NCBI GenBank assembly: GCA_913058025.1
Contig: CAJXPN010000295.1
Span: 1 to 6,178, forward strand
Source of the DNA: an uncultured Myxococcales bacterium
Lineage (GTDB): Bacteria > Myxococcota_A > Bradymonadia > Bradymonadales > Bradymonadaceae
DNA length: 6,178 bases
Direction: 5' to 3'
Under the pieces are notes generated by a model. The model had not been told where the DNA came from. It did no database searches and saw only the letters and a list, made by a program, of their open reading frames with translations. Position numbers and translations under genes: made by a program. Positions 1 to 6,080 of this stretch are shown here, piece after piece. Every line of letters begins with the position of its first letter. The first letter of the stretch is position 1.

Positions 1-49
1 ACGAGATTTCTGCCTGTCTCGTGGGCTCGGAGATGTGTATAAGAGACAG
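1..49. other. Illumina Nextera adapter (P7 tail, i7 index, transposon mosaic end)
   Basis: This stretch is synthetic and not genomic. Bases 1-7 (ACGAGAT) are the end of the Illumina P7 primer, bases 8-15 (TTCTGCCT) match from memory the adapter-strand form of Nextera i7 index N703, and bases 16-49 are the Nextera read-2 transposase adapter, ending in the 19-bp Tn5 mosaic end at 31-49 (AGATGTG...GAGACAG). It abuts the WGR gene directly, so real sequence starts at base 50. Translated forward it gives the familiar contaminant peptide MGSEMCIRDR, which makes a false start for a long antisense open frame. Confidence 0.98.
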
Positions 50-1334
50 ACTCGTGGTTCGACTCCACGGCCACGCACCAGAACCTCGCGGCGCACGGTC
101 CGCGCACGATCGACGCCGCGCGCAGCATGTACGAGAGGTTCGACGACTTCGCCATGAGCTCGAGCGCGGCGGGGCCGCGGGAGTAGAGCAGCGTGTAGTA
201 GTTCTCGTCGAGGATGCGCCCGTAGTACCCGCCGTTCAACAGCTTGATGACGTTCTTGTCTGGCTGGGGCGTCAGCAGCAGAAGCGCCCCGCACGACTGC
301 TCGTAGTACCCCGTCGTGACGAACGCGAAACACTCCTCGGCCCACTCGGTCTTCTCCGGGAACAGCGCCGCGAGCGTCGTCTTGTGCGCCGCGGGCAACG
401 TCCCCCACGACGACATCGCCCGCTCCACGATCGCCGCGTACTCGCCCTCGGGCAGCGTGCCCATCAGGCGCCTGACGAGGATCACCCCGAGGAGCTTCGA
501 CGATTGCGCCAGCGCGAGGTCCGAGGCGCTCCCGCCGACCGCGTCCGCCGCGGCGAAGCGGTACGTGGTGACCGTCTTCGCGCCGTAGTCCCTCTCCGAG
601 CCGTACGCGTACCCCAACGACTCGATGAACAGCTCGCACGCTCGGGCCGCGCCGAACTCCCGCGCCGCGTAGCGGATGACCAGCGCCAGCATGTGTTGCG
701 CCTCGAAGGTCATCGCGGCCATCGTTTGCGCTTCGGTCATCGCCTCTCGAGCGCCCTCCAGCCACTCGAGCGCCACCCTCGCATGCCCGGCGATCTCCTC
801 GGCGCCCAGGAACTCCTTCACCAACCTGATGTGGTCTTCGAGCGGCTCGAACTTCGAGAGCGGCTCGTCGATGTCGATCGACACAGGAGGCAACGGAATG
901 TGCACCTGGCCTCGAATGGGCGCGACCCGGCTCAGCGCCTCTTCGGTCCACGCGATCGTGTCCGACGCGATCGACGGCTCAGGCAGCGCCTCGGCCTCGA
1001 GAGCGGTCGCAGCGGCTGGCGCAGCGGCTGATGCAGCGGCTGACGCGGGAGCAGAATCGGGTGCGACCTCGACGGCCACGTTCGTGGAGGCCTCCTCGGC
1101 GGGATCGTCGGAGCCTCCCGCCGACACCTCGACGTAGCCCTTGCCCGTCTTGGACTTCACCGCCTTCTGCAGCGCCGCGAGCGCCTTGGCCTCCGTGTCG
1201 AAGCCCTTCGTCTTCGTCTGGCCGTCGCTCCCCTGCTTGCCCCAGCGGGTGGTCAGCTCGACGCCGTCGACCTCCCCCTCCCAGAACTTGTTCGACGCCC
1301 CCGATGAGAACTCCAGATAGATCCTTTCCGACAT
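50..1334 (-). CDS. WGR-domain protein, 3' end truncated by contig edge
   Basis: I translated this frame by hand from the ATG at 1334-1332. It stays open for 428 codons down to the adapter junction at base 50, so the C-terminus is missing. The start is preceded by AGGA (1344-1341) with a 6-nt gap. Residues 1-70 look like a WGR domain: MSERIYLEF, then FWEGEVDG, then the signature TTRWGKQGSDGQTKTKGF with W31-G32-K33 in the WGR position, followed by an alanine/lysine-rich helix. WGR domains occur in PARPs, where they bind DNA, and in bacterial MolR-like proteins. Residues about 75-120 form an acidic then Ala/Pro-rich linker. Residues about 120-428 are soluble and probably mostly helical, with paired tyrosines (TGYYEQ, GGYYGRI, ENYYTLL). 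I do not recognise this part; a DUF4132-type partner, as in MolR-like proteins, is a guess. No signal peptide or membrane segment is visible, so it is probably cytoplasmic. It uses somewhat more A/T-ending codons (GCA, GCT, TCA, ATT) than the other two genes. Confidence 0.88.
1009..1044 (-). repeat. Three tandem 12-bp repeats in the WGR protein linker
   Basis: Three consecutive 12-base units, each GCAGCGGCTG plus two variable bases on the plus strand, lie at 1009-1020, 1021-1032 and 1033-1044. Read on the coding (minus) strand they give the Ser/Pro-Ala-Ala-Ala part of the linker between the WGR domain and the C-terminal region. The length is a multiple of three, so copy-number changes would lengthen or shorten the linker without shifting frame. 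Confidence 0.85.
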
Positions 1335-1379
1335 GACTCGTCCTGTTGATGGCGGTGTTCTTTGCTTTCGAATGCACTG

Positions 1380-1408
1380 AATCTAGTCCAGCGCATGTCA
1401 GAACGAAA
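1380..1408 (-). promoter_or_regulatory. Possible weak sigma-70-type promoter for the WGR gene
   Basis: On the minus strand a -10-like TAGATT (1385-1380, 4 of 6 consensus bases) sits 17 nt downstream of TTTCGT (1408-1403, only 2 of 6). It lies in the more AT-rich stretch between the acylase terminator and the WGR start and would give a leader of roughly 40 nt. The preceding terminator implies that a promoter is needed here, but the -35 is poor and the exact site is uncertain. Confidence 0.3.
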
Positions 1409-1433
1409 CGTCGAGGGTGGCCCGTACACGATC

Positions 1434-1476
1434 GGAAAAGAGAGAGCGGGAGCCCCCAAAGGGACCCCCGCTCTCT
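1434..1476 (-). terminator. Intrinsic terminator downstream of the acylase gene
   Basis: A perfect 10-bp stem pairs 1476-1467 (AGAGAGCGGG on the minus strand) with 1450-1441 (CCCGCTCTCT). In minus-strand RNA it continues inward by six more pairs (four Watson-Crick, two G-U) to a UUUG tetraloop at 1460-1457, giving 16 pairs. It is followed by CTTTTCC (1440-1434), a short U-tract. In plus-strand RNA the two G-U pairs become A-C mismatches and there is no U-tract, so the structure is oriented for minus-strand transcription. It begins 33 nt past the acylase stop codon and separates that gene from the WGR gene. Confidence 0.87.
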
Positions 1477-1509
1477 TCTCATGTCCGTCTATGGGCGAAG
1501 CACTGGCTC

Positions 1510-4497
1510 TTACTCGGCCGGCGGGAACACCGAGGTCTCCACGGCCGCGGCCTCGACCTCCTCACGCGTCCACAACATCTTCACCGCCTCGCCCTTGCTC
1601 CAGGCCTCGAGCTGGTTGTCGCCGTAGGCGCCCTCGGGGTCGGCGTCGGGGCCGCCGGGGATCGAGTTGTAGGTCACGGGCCCCGCCGGATCGAGGTCGT
1701 GGACCATGCGCAGCGACGAGCCCGCCCCGCACGTGAAGTCGAAGTCGTTGTGGCCGTGGTTGCACGGGCTCACCGCGAGCTCTCCGCCGGGGCGAGAGAT
1801 GAAGGGGAGGTCGTCTCCCTTGGGGCGCTGGTAGGGCTCCGGGGAGACCGGCACGAGCGCGTTCAGCACGAGCCCGTGCAGGTTGCCCCAGACCCAGTCC
1901 TCGGGTGAGAGCGAGCGCGGCGACGGGATGTCCCTCCCGAGCGCCGAGCCGAACGCCTCGGCCGAGCCGAGCCTTGCCCTCGCCTGCATCAACGCGCGAA
2001 CCAGCGCCGTGCGCCTGCCCTGGAAGCCCGGCGCGTCCATGTCGTCGAAGATCCAGGATTCGCGCAGGTCCTCGTCGTAGGTCAGCGCCTCCGAGGGCCG
2101 CTCCAGCAGGAAGAGCGCCGCCCCGAGCGTCATCACGCGCAGGTTCGGGACCCTCCATCGCTCGTTCTCTGCGTCCCACATCCCGACGCGCGCGTACTCG
2201 TCGGCGAACGTGTTGCGGTAGAAGTACACGAGCGCCACGTTGAAGAGCGTGGCCGCCGCGCTGCGCGCGACGTCGTCACCCTCGGGGGTGCGCGTGGACG
2301 GCGCGCTGAAGTCCCAGCCCGCCAGCAGGTCGCGAAGCTCCTGGAGGTCGTCGAAGTCGGGGCGGATCTCGTCGCGCAGCGCCCCGAGGTCCGGGAAGGC
2401 GCCGTCGGGCGTGTTGTCGCTGAGGACGTCGTCGGCCGCCGCGACGAAGTGGGGCACGAAGCGCGCCGCGAGGTTGTCCTTGTCGTCCTCGATCATGTCC
2501 AGGTGGACGTCCACGTCGAGCTTGCCGTCTCCCTCGGTGTTCTCGAGCAGCTGGTCCTCGATGCGCTGCGCGCGGAACCCCTGCGCCATGAGCGCGCCGT
2601 AGTAGCGGTCGTCGTTGAACGGGTTGTTGTCGAACGAGTTGCCCACGTGGTCGTTGTTCGCCGTGATCACGTAGCCCTTCTCGGGGTTGTACGCGTGCGG
2701 GATCTCCTCCTCCGGGATCAGGCCCACCCACTCCGCGCCGCCCGTGCCGTCCTGGACGAACACCGGCGCCGGGCCGTCGGGCTGGCCCAGCGGGTCGAAC
2801 CCGAACGCGCCGGCCTCGCGCACCGGGATGTCCGACTGCCCCGAGTAGAAGATGTCGCCCGAGGTGAACCCGAAGACGAAGTTCGACGAGCCGACCTTGT
2901 AGTAGTCGAGCGCCTCCTCGACCTCGGACGGCTCGTCGGCGCGGTAGAGCCGCGTGAGGAACTCGACCTCGTTGGCGGAGCCGAGCCCGGCCCACTTCAC
3001 CGACACCGCCGTGTCCGCCGCGGTGCGCGGCCTCGGGCGGTTGCCCTCGCCGATGATCGGCAGGATCGGCCCGTGGTGGGGCACGACCTCGATCGTGATG
3101 GGCACCTGCTGGGAGACCTGCCCCCTGAAGCCCACGCCGATCTCCTCGGTGTAACGCACCACCTCGACGGCGCCGCCCTCGAAGCTGACCTGCGCGAGGG
3201 CTGCGTCGTCGGCGTCGCCGGTGACCTGCTCGAGGTACACGTCGCAGTAGTCGTAGTAGCCCGTGGTCGTGCCCCAGGCTACGTCGTCGGTCCGGCCCAC
3301 GACCACCCCCGGCAAGCCCGGGTACGACGCGCCGATCACGCGGATCGGCTCACGCCCGTCCTTGTCCTCCGAGAGGTCCAGGTGGATCGGATAGAAGACC
3401 GTGGGCAGCGACAGGCCCAGGTGCGGGTCGTTGGCGACCTGCGCGTGGCCCGTCGCCGTCAGGTCCCCCGAGACGACCCAGTTGTTCGAACCGAAGCTCC
3501 CCTTGCGCGTGGGCACCAGCGGGTCGAGCGCCTTGAGCAACACGCTGCGCGACATCGCGTGGTGCATGCGCACCTGCGCGCGCAGCGCGTCGGTGTCCAC
3601 CCTGGGCGACGTCGCGCGGCGCGTGAGCGCGGGCGTCGACGTGTCCAGCTCGTCGACGTGGCGCGCCGTCGTGGCCGCCTCGAAGCGCAGGACGTCGTGG
3701 TAGAGGCCCGCGCGCCGGCGCACGTCCTCGTCCTCCGACTCCGCGTCGAACGTCTCCAGCATGTCCTGGCGGGTGATCGTCATGTCCAGGTCGGCGTCGG
3801 CGTCGTACGTGAGCTGGAACGCCAGCAGGCGCGCGATCGCCAGGCTGTCCGCGGGCTCCCACGGCGCGACCACGCGCGGGCTCTGGAAGATCACGCGCGC
3901 CGCGGGCGCGATCTCCTCGCTCCCGTCGCTCCAGCGCCCCAGGTACGCGTTGATCCCGTCGGAGTACGACTGCGCCGCGATCCCCGCGTCCGTGGTCTTG
4001 TCGGCCTCCTCCTCCCAGTACTTCTTCGCGTCGCGCTTGAGCCCGAGCGTGCGGAACAGCGAGTCCGTCGCGATCGTCGACGAGTCCAGCCCGCCCAGAA
4101 GCTCCGAGAGCGTCCCCGTGGCGATGCGCCTGTAGAACTCGAGCTGGATGAAGCGATCCTTGGCCGTGTAGTACCCGTTCATGAAGTACAGGTCCTCGAG
4201 GTACTCCGCGTAGATGTGCCGGATGCCCTGGTCGTCCCGGTACACCGTGACCGTGCCGCGCAGGCCGTCGAAGTCGCCAGGCTCGATCACCTCGGCGTCG
4301 GCGTCCGAGCCAGCGTCCTCGCCGCCGTCCACCGCCGCGTCGTCTCCTCCGCCTCCGTCATCTCCGCCGCCTCCGGCGTCGTCCTGGGTCTCGGGGGGCT
4401 CCGTCTCGGGGCCAGGGCACGCGGTGAGTCCGAAGGCGCAGAGCGCGACGAGCGCGGCGGAGGCCGCGCGGGTTCGCATCCAGGGAGGGGTCGACAA
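1510..4497 (-). CDS. Penicillin acylase family lipoprotein (Ntn hydrolase, S45)
   Basis: Complete 995-residue precursor. Residues 1-26 form a signal peptide ending in the lipobox LTA-C27, so a lipoprotein is predicted, followed by a Gly/Asp/Ala/Glu linker to about residue 75. The alpha-chain region opens with VYRDDQGIRHIYAE (85-98) and carries ADR-type and LSELLG motifs near 112-134, all typical of the family. Self-cleavage is expected at GSFG|SNNW between Gly336 and Ser337; Ser337 becomes the N-terminal nucleophile of the beta chain. His359 is beta-chain residue 23, the conserved position in many acylases. SYPGLPGVVVGR (391-402), ITANN (611-615, presumed oxyanion Asn) and RAQRI (642-646) are also present. 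The family hydrolyses side-chain amides of beta-lactams, acyl-homoserine lactones or lipopeptides; the substrate here cannot be read from sequence. Cys912 and Cys923 could form a disulfide. At 995 residues it is longer than most members (roughly 760-860), partly through the linker. The start is TTG at 4497; ATG at 4479 (residue 7) is the alternative. Confidence 0.95.
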   Translation of the reverse strand: MSTPPWMRTRAASAALVALCAFGLTACPGPETEPPETQDDAGGGGDDGGGGDDAAVDGGEDAGSDADAEVIEPGDFDGLRGTVTVYRDDQGIRHIYAEYLEDLYFMNGYYTAKDRFIQLEFYRRIATGTLSELLGGLDSSTIATDSLFRTLGLKRDAKKYWEEEADKTTDAGIAAQSYSDGINAYLGRWSDGSEEIAPAARVIFQSPRVVAPWEPADSLAIARLLAFQLTYDADADLDMTITRQDMLETFDAESEDEDVRRRAGLYHDVLRFEAATTARHVDELDTSTPALTRRATSPRVDTDALRAQVRMHHAMSRSVLLKALDPLVPTRKGSFGSNNWVVSGDLTATGHAQVANDPHLGLSLPTVFYPIHLDLSEDKDGREPIRVIGASYPGLPGVVVGRTDDVAWGTTTGYYDYCDVYLEQVTGDADDAALAQVSFEGGAVEVVRYTEEIGVGFRGQVSQQVPITIEVVPHHGPILPIIGEGNRPRPRTAADTAVSVKWAGLGSANEVEFLTRLYRADEPSEVEEALDYYKVGSSNFVFGFTSGDIFYSGQSDIPVREAGAFGFDPLGQPDGPAPVFVQDGTGGAEWVGLIPEEEIPHAYNPEKGYVITANNDHVGNSFDNNPFNDDRYYGALMAQGFRAQRIEDQLLENTEGDGKLDVDVHLDMIEDDKDNLAARFVPHFVAAADDVLSDNTPDGAFPDLGALRDEIRPDFDDLQELRDLLAGWDFSAPSTRTPEGDDVARSAAATLFNVALVYFYRNTFADEYARVGMWDAENERWRVPNLRVMTLGAALFLLERPSEALTYDEDLRESWIFDDMDAPGFQGRRTALVRALMQARARLGSAEAFGSALGRDIPSPRSLSPEDWVWGNLHGLVLNALVPVSPEPYQRPKGDDLPFISRPGGELAVSPCNHGHNDFDFTCGAGSSLRMVHDLDPAGPVTYNSIPGGPDADPEGAYGDNQLEAWSKGEAVKMLWTREEVEAAAVETSVFPPAE
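4273..4416 (-). other. Low-complexity Asp/Gly/Ala linker of the acylase lipoprotein
   Basis: Codons 28-75 of the acylase encode an acidic, glycine-rich tether that follows the lipidated Cys27, including GGGGDDGGGGDD and alternating Asp-Ala stretches. Such tethers are common in lipoproteins of Sandaracinus-like myxobacteria and probably hold the catalytic domain away from the membrane. The residue after Cys27 is Pro, not Asp, so the Lol-avoidance signal known from E. coli is absent and outer-membrane or surface placement is possible. Confidence 0.75.
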
Positions 4498-4503
4498 GGT
4501 GTA

Positions 4504-4507
4504 CCTC
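4504..4507 (-). promoter_or_regulatory. Ribosome binding site (GAGG) that favours a TTG start for the acylase
   Basis: GAGG on the minus strand ends 6 nt before the TTG at 4497, a normal spacing. The first ATG (4479) has only pyrimidine-rich sequence (CCCCTCCCTGG) directly upstream and lies 24 nt from the GAGG. This supports TTG as the initiator. The ATG alternative would still leave a good 20-residue lipoprotein signal peptide beginning MRTRAAS, so the choice is not settled. Confidence 0.6.
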
Positions 4508-4556
4508 GATCGGTCGTGGGTTGGGTCACGGCGCGCCTCTTCGGCCGCGCGACCAC

Positions 4557-4585
4557 AACATAGGCCCGCCGTTGGCGCGCATCAA
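4557..4585 (-). promoter_or_regulatory. Sigma-70-type promoter for the acylase gene
   Basis: On the minus strand TTGATG (4585-4580) and TATGTT (4562-4557) each match the consensus at four of six positions and are separated by exactly 17 nt. Transcription would begin near 4550 and leave a leader of about 50 nt containing the GAGG site. Good spacing and position support it. In this GC-rich genome the consensus may be looser than assumed. Confidence 0.55.
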
Positions 4586-4588
4586 GCG

Positions 4589-4605
4589 CGTGACGTGGGC
4601 GTGAC
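4589..4605 (+). promoter_or_regulatory. Direct repeat CGTGAC x2 between divergent promoters, possible operator
   Basis: CGTGAC occurs at 4589-4594 and again at 4600-4605, 11 bp apart (about one helical turn). The pair lies between the two proposed -35 elements, and the second copy overlaps the -35 of the regulator gene. Reverse-complement GTCAC copies occur at 4525-4529 and 4664-4668 in the same spacer. A protein bound here could affect both promoters. This is pattern evidence only; no factor is identified. Confidence 0.3.
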
Positions 4606-4630
4606 ACGCGCGCGTTGGCGGCGCTATGCT
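4601..4630 (+). promoter_or_regulatory. Sigma-70-type promoter for the response regulator gene
   Basis: GTGACA (4601-4606, five of six consensus bases) and TATGCT (4625-4630, four of six) are separated by 18 nt. Transcription would start near 4637, giving a leader of about 56 nt before the ATG at 4693. The element lies back to back with the acylase promoter, the two -35 boxes being 15 bp apart. Its position also argues against translation starting at the upstream in-frame TTG (4615), which falls inside its spacer. Confidence 0.5.
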
Positions 4631-4683
4631 CTCTCCTCGACGCCCGCGGCAGCCCGCTGGCGCGTCACCCCAAAGGTTGCAAC

Positions 4684-4687
4684 GGAG
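4684..4687 (+). promoter_or_regulatory. Ribosome binding site (GGAG) that sets the regulator start
   Basis: GGAG lies 5 nt before the ATG at 4693. Translation from this ATG gives MAGLRVLIIDDDDG, the normal beginning of a receiver domain. The frame is open upstream to a TTG at 4615, but those 26 extra residues look nothing like a receiver N-terminus. Confidence 0.85.
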
Positions 4688-4692
4688 CGAAC

Positions 4693-6072
4693 ATGGCGGG
4701 CCTCAGAGTCCTCATCATCGACGACGACGACGGCGTCCGACCCATGCTCTCCACCATGCTGCGCAAGGAGGGCTACGAGGTCCGCGCCGCGCGCAACGGT
4801 GAGGAGGGCCTCAAGGAGCTGATGGCCAACCCGTGGGACCTCGCGCTCTGCGACGTCCGCATGCCCGTGATGAGCGGCCTCGAGCTCCTCGACGAGATCT
4901 CCGCCCGCGACATCTCCACCGCCGTCATCATCATGAGCGCCTTCGGCGACCGCGCCGTCGCCCTCGAGGCCATCGAGCGCGGCGCCCACGACTACTTCGA
5001 CAAGCCCTTCAAGAAGGACGAGGTCCTCTTCCGCATCGCCAAGGCCGCCGAGCACCTCGACCTCAAGCGCGAGAACGAGAAGCTGCGCGAGCGCAAGGCC
5101 AGCGGAGAGCTGGCCATCGAGGGCATCATCGGCGAGTCCGACGCCATGAAGCGCGTCTACTCCATGGTCCACCGGGTCGCCCCGCACACCACCACCGTGC
5201 TCGTGAGCGGTGAGTCCGGCACCGGCAAGGAGCTCGCCGCGCGCGCGCTCCACGACCTCTCCCCGCGCGCCGGCGGCCCCTTCATCGCCATCAACTGCGG
5301 CGCGATCCCGGAGTCGCTCCTCGAGTCCGAGCTCTTCGGCCACGTCAAGGGCGCCTTCACCGACGCCAGCGCCACCAAGATCGGGAAGTTCCAGGCCGCC
5401 GACCAGGGCACCGTCTTCCTCGACGAGATCGGCGAGATGCCCTCCCACCTCCAGGTCAAGCTCCTGCGCGTCCTCCAGGAGCACGCCGTGACCAAGGTCG
5501 GCGCGAACGCCCCCGACCCCATCGACATCCGCGTCGTCGCCGCCACCAACGTCGACCTCGAGCACGCCGTCGCCCAGGGCGACTTCCGCGAGGACCTCTA
5601 CTTCCGCCTCAACGTCATCCACATCCACATGCCCCCGCTGCGCGCGCGCGGCGACGACCTCCTCCTGCTCGTCGACGACTTCATCGCCGGCCAGAACGCC
5701 TCCAAGGGCCTCCAGATCCGCGGCGTCGCCGACGAGGCCCTCGACATGATGCGCGCCTACTCCTGGCCCGGGAACGTCCGCGAGCTCCAGAACTGCATCG
5801 AGCGCGGCGCGCTCCTGTCCGTCGGCGACCTCATCGACGCCCAATCCCTCCCCGACTCCATCCGCCGCGCCTCCGACGAGCTCCGCAAGCTCTTCGACGC
5901 CGACGAGCTCTCCATCAAGAAGATGACGGCCGCCCTCGAGACCATCCTCATCCGACGCGCCCTCGAGAAGACCCAGGGCAACCGCACCCACGCCGCCGAG
6001 CTCCTCGAGATCGCCCACCGCACGCTGCTCTACAAGATCAAGGAGTACGGCCTCGCCGACGTCGGCCGTTGA
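4693..6072 (+). CDS. NtrC-family sigma-54-dependent response regulator
   Basis: Complete 459-residue protein with the three-part NtrC/AtoC layout. Receiver domain, residues about 4-118: acidic cluster D10-D13, phosphoacceptor Asp54 in LCDVRMP, Ser82 in MSAFG, Lys104 in DKPF. A charged helical linker (about 120-139) leads to the AAA+ domain, about 142-370: Walker A GESGTGKE (173-180), a GAFTDA loop (220-225) where GAFTGA is usual, Walker B TVFLDE (240-245), sensor-I ATN (284-286), arginine-finger region FREDLYFR (298-305) and WPGNVRELQN (358-367). The C-terminal Fis-type helix-turn-helix covers about 427-454 (TQGNRTHAAELL, then HRTLLYKIKEYGL). The family acts in the cytoplasm: phosphorylation by a partner histidine kinase drives oligomerisation, and ATP hydrolysis remodels the sigma-54 holoenzyme. 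No kinase is in the window; one could lie beyond base 6178 or elsewhere. The gene is divergent from the acylase, which could be a target, but the acylase shows a sigma-70-like and not a convincing sigma-54 promoter. Third codon positions are overwhelmingly C or G. Confidence 0.97.
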   Translation: MAGLRVLIIDDDDGVRPMLSTMLRKEGYEVRAARNGEEGLKELMANPWDLALCDVRMPVMSGLELLDEISARDISTAVIIMSAFGDRAVALEAIERGAHDYFDKPFKKDEVLFRIAKAAEHLDLKRENEKLRERKASGELAIEGIIGESDAMKRVYSMVHRVAPHTTTVLVSGESGTGKELAARALHDLSPRAGGPFIAINCGAIPESLLESELFGHVKGAFTDASATKIGKFQAADQGTVFLDEIGEMPSHLQVKLLRVLQEHAVTKVGANAPDPIDIRVVAATNVDLEHAVAQGDFREDLYFRLNVIHIHMPPLRARGDDLLLLVDDFIAGQNASKGLQIRGVADEALDMMRAYSWPGNVRELQNCIERGALLSVGDLIDAQSLPDSIRRASDELRKLFDADELSIKKMTAALETILIRRALEKTQGNRTHAAELLEIAHRTLLYKIKEYGLADVGR

Positions 6073-6080
6073 GCCGACGT
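6059..6080 (+). other. Hairpin enclosing the regulator stop codon
   Basis: ACGTCGGC (6059-6066) and GCCGACGT (6073-6080) form a perfect 8-bp stem around a 6-nt loop, CGTTGA, which contains the TGA stop (6070-6072). No T-run follows, so it is not a classical intrinsic terminator. It could slow exonucleases or assist termination. It may also be chance in GC-rich DNA, though a perfect 8-bp stem exactly over the stop is notable. Confidence 0.4.

Noticed and set aside
1..49. Tn5 end as evidence of a native mobile element
   Set aside because: The mosaic end is joined to the P7 tail and an index, so it comes from library preparation. No transposase gene or target duplication is present.
21..1031. 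Forward open frame of 336 codons starting MGSEMCIRDR
   Set aside because: Its start lies in the Nextera adapter, and the rest is Arg/Leu-rich antisense of the WGR gene, which is the well-formed coding frame.
1335..1509. Small gene or regulatory RNA between the acylase and the WGR gene
   Set aside because: Short frames here lack a ribosome binding site. The only strong structure is the acylase terminator.
2449..4563. Forward open frame of 704 codons opposite the acylase
   Set aside because: Its product is dominated by Arg, Val, Leu, Ala and His with no domains, as expected for the antisense of a GC-rich gene. The minus-strand acylase has every family motif.
4573..4587. Possible sigma-54 promoter with GG-N10-GC spacing on the plus strand
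   Set aside because: The GG and GC are spaced correctly, but the -12 half reads AAGCG in place of TTGCA. In DNA this GC-rich the pattern is expected by chance.
4615..4692. N-terminal extension of the regulator from the TTG at 4615
   Set aside because: The ATG at 4693 has a GGAG site 5 nt away and begins exactly at the receiver domain. The TTG overlaps the proposed promoter spacer and the extra residues do not fit the family.
4624..6018. Minus-strand open frame of 464 codons opposite the response regulator
   Set aside because: It is low-complexity Gly/Val/Glu/Asp/Leu sequence with no recognisable domain, mirroring the codon bias of the true regulator gene.
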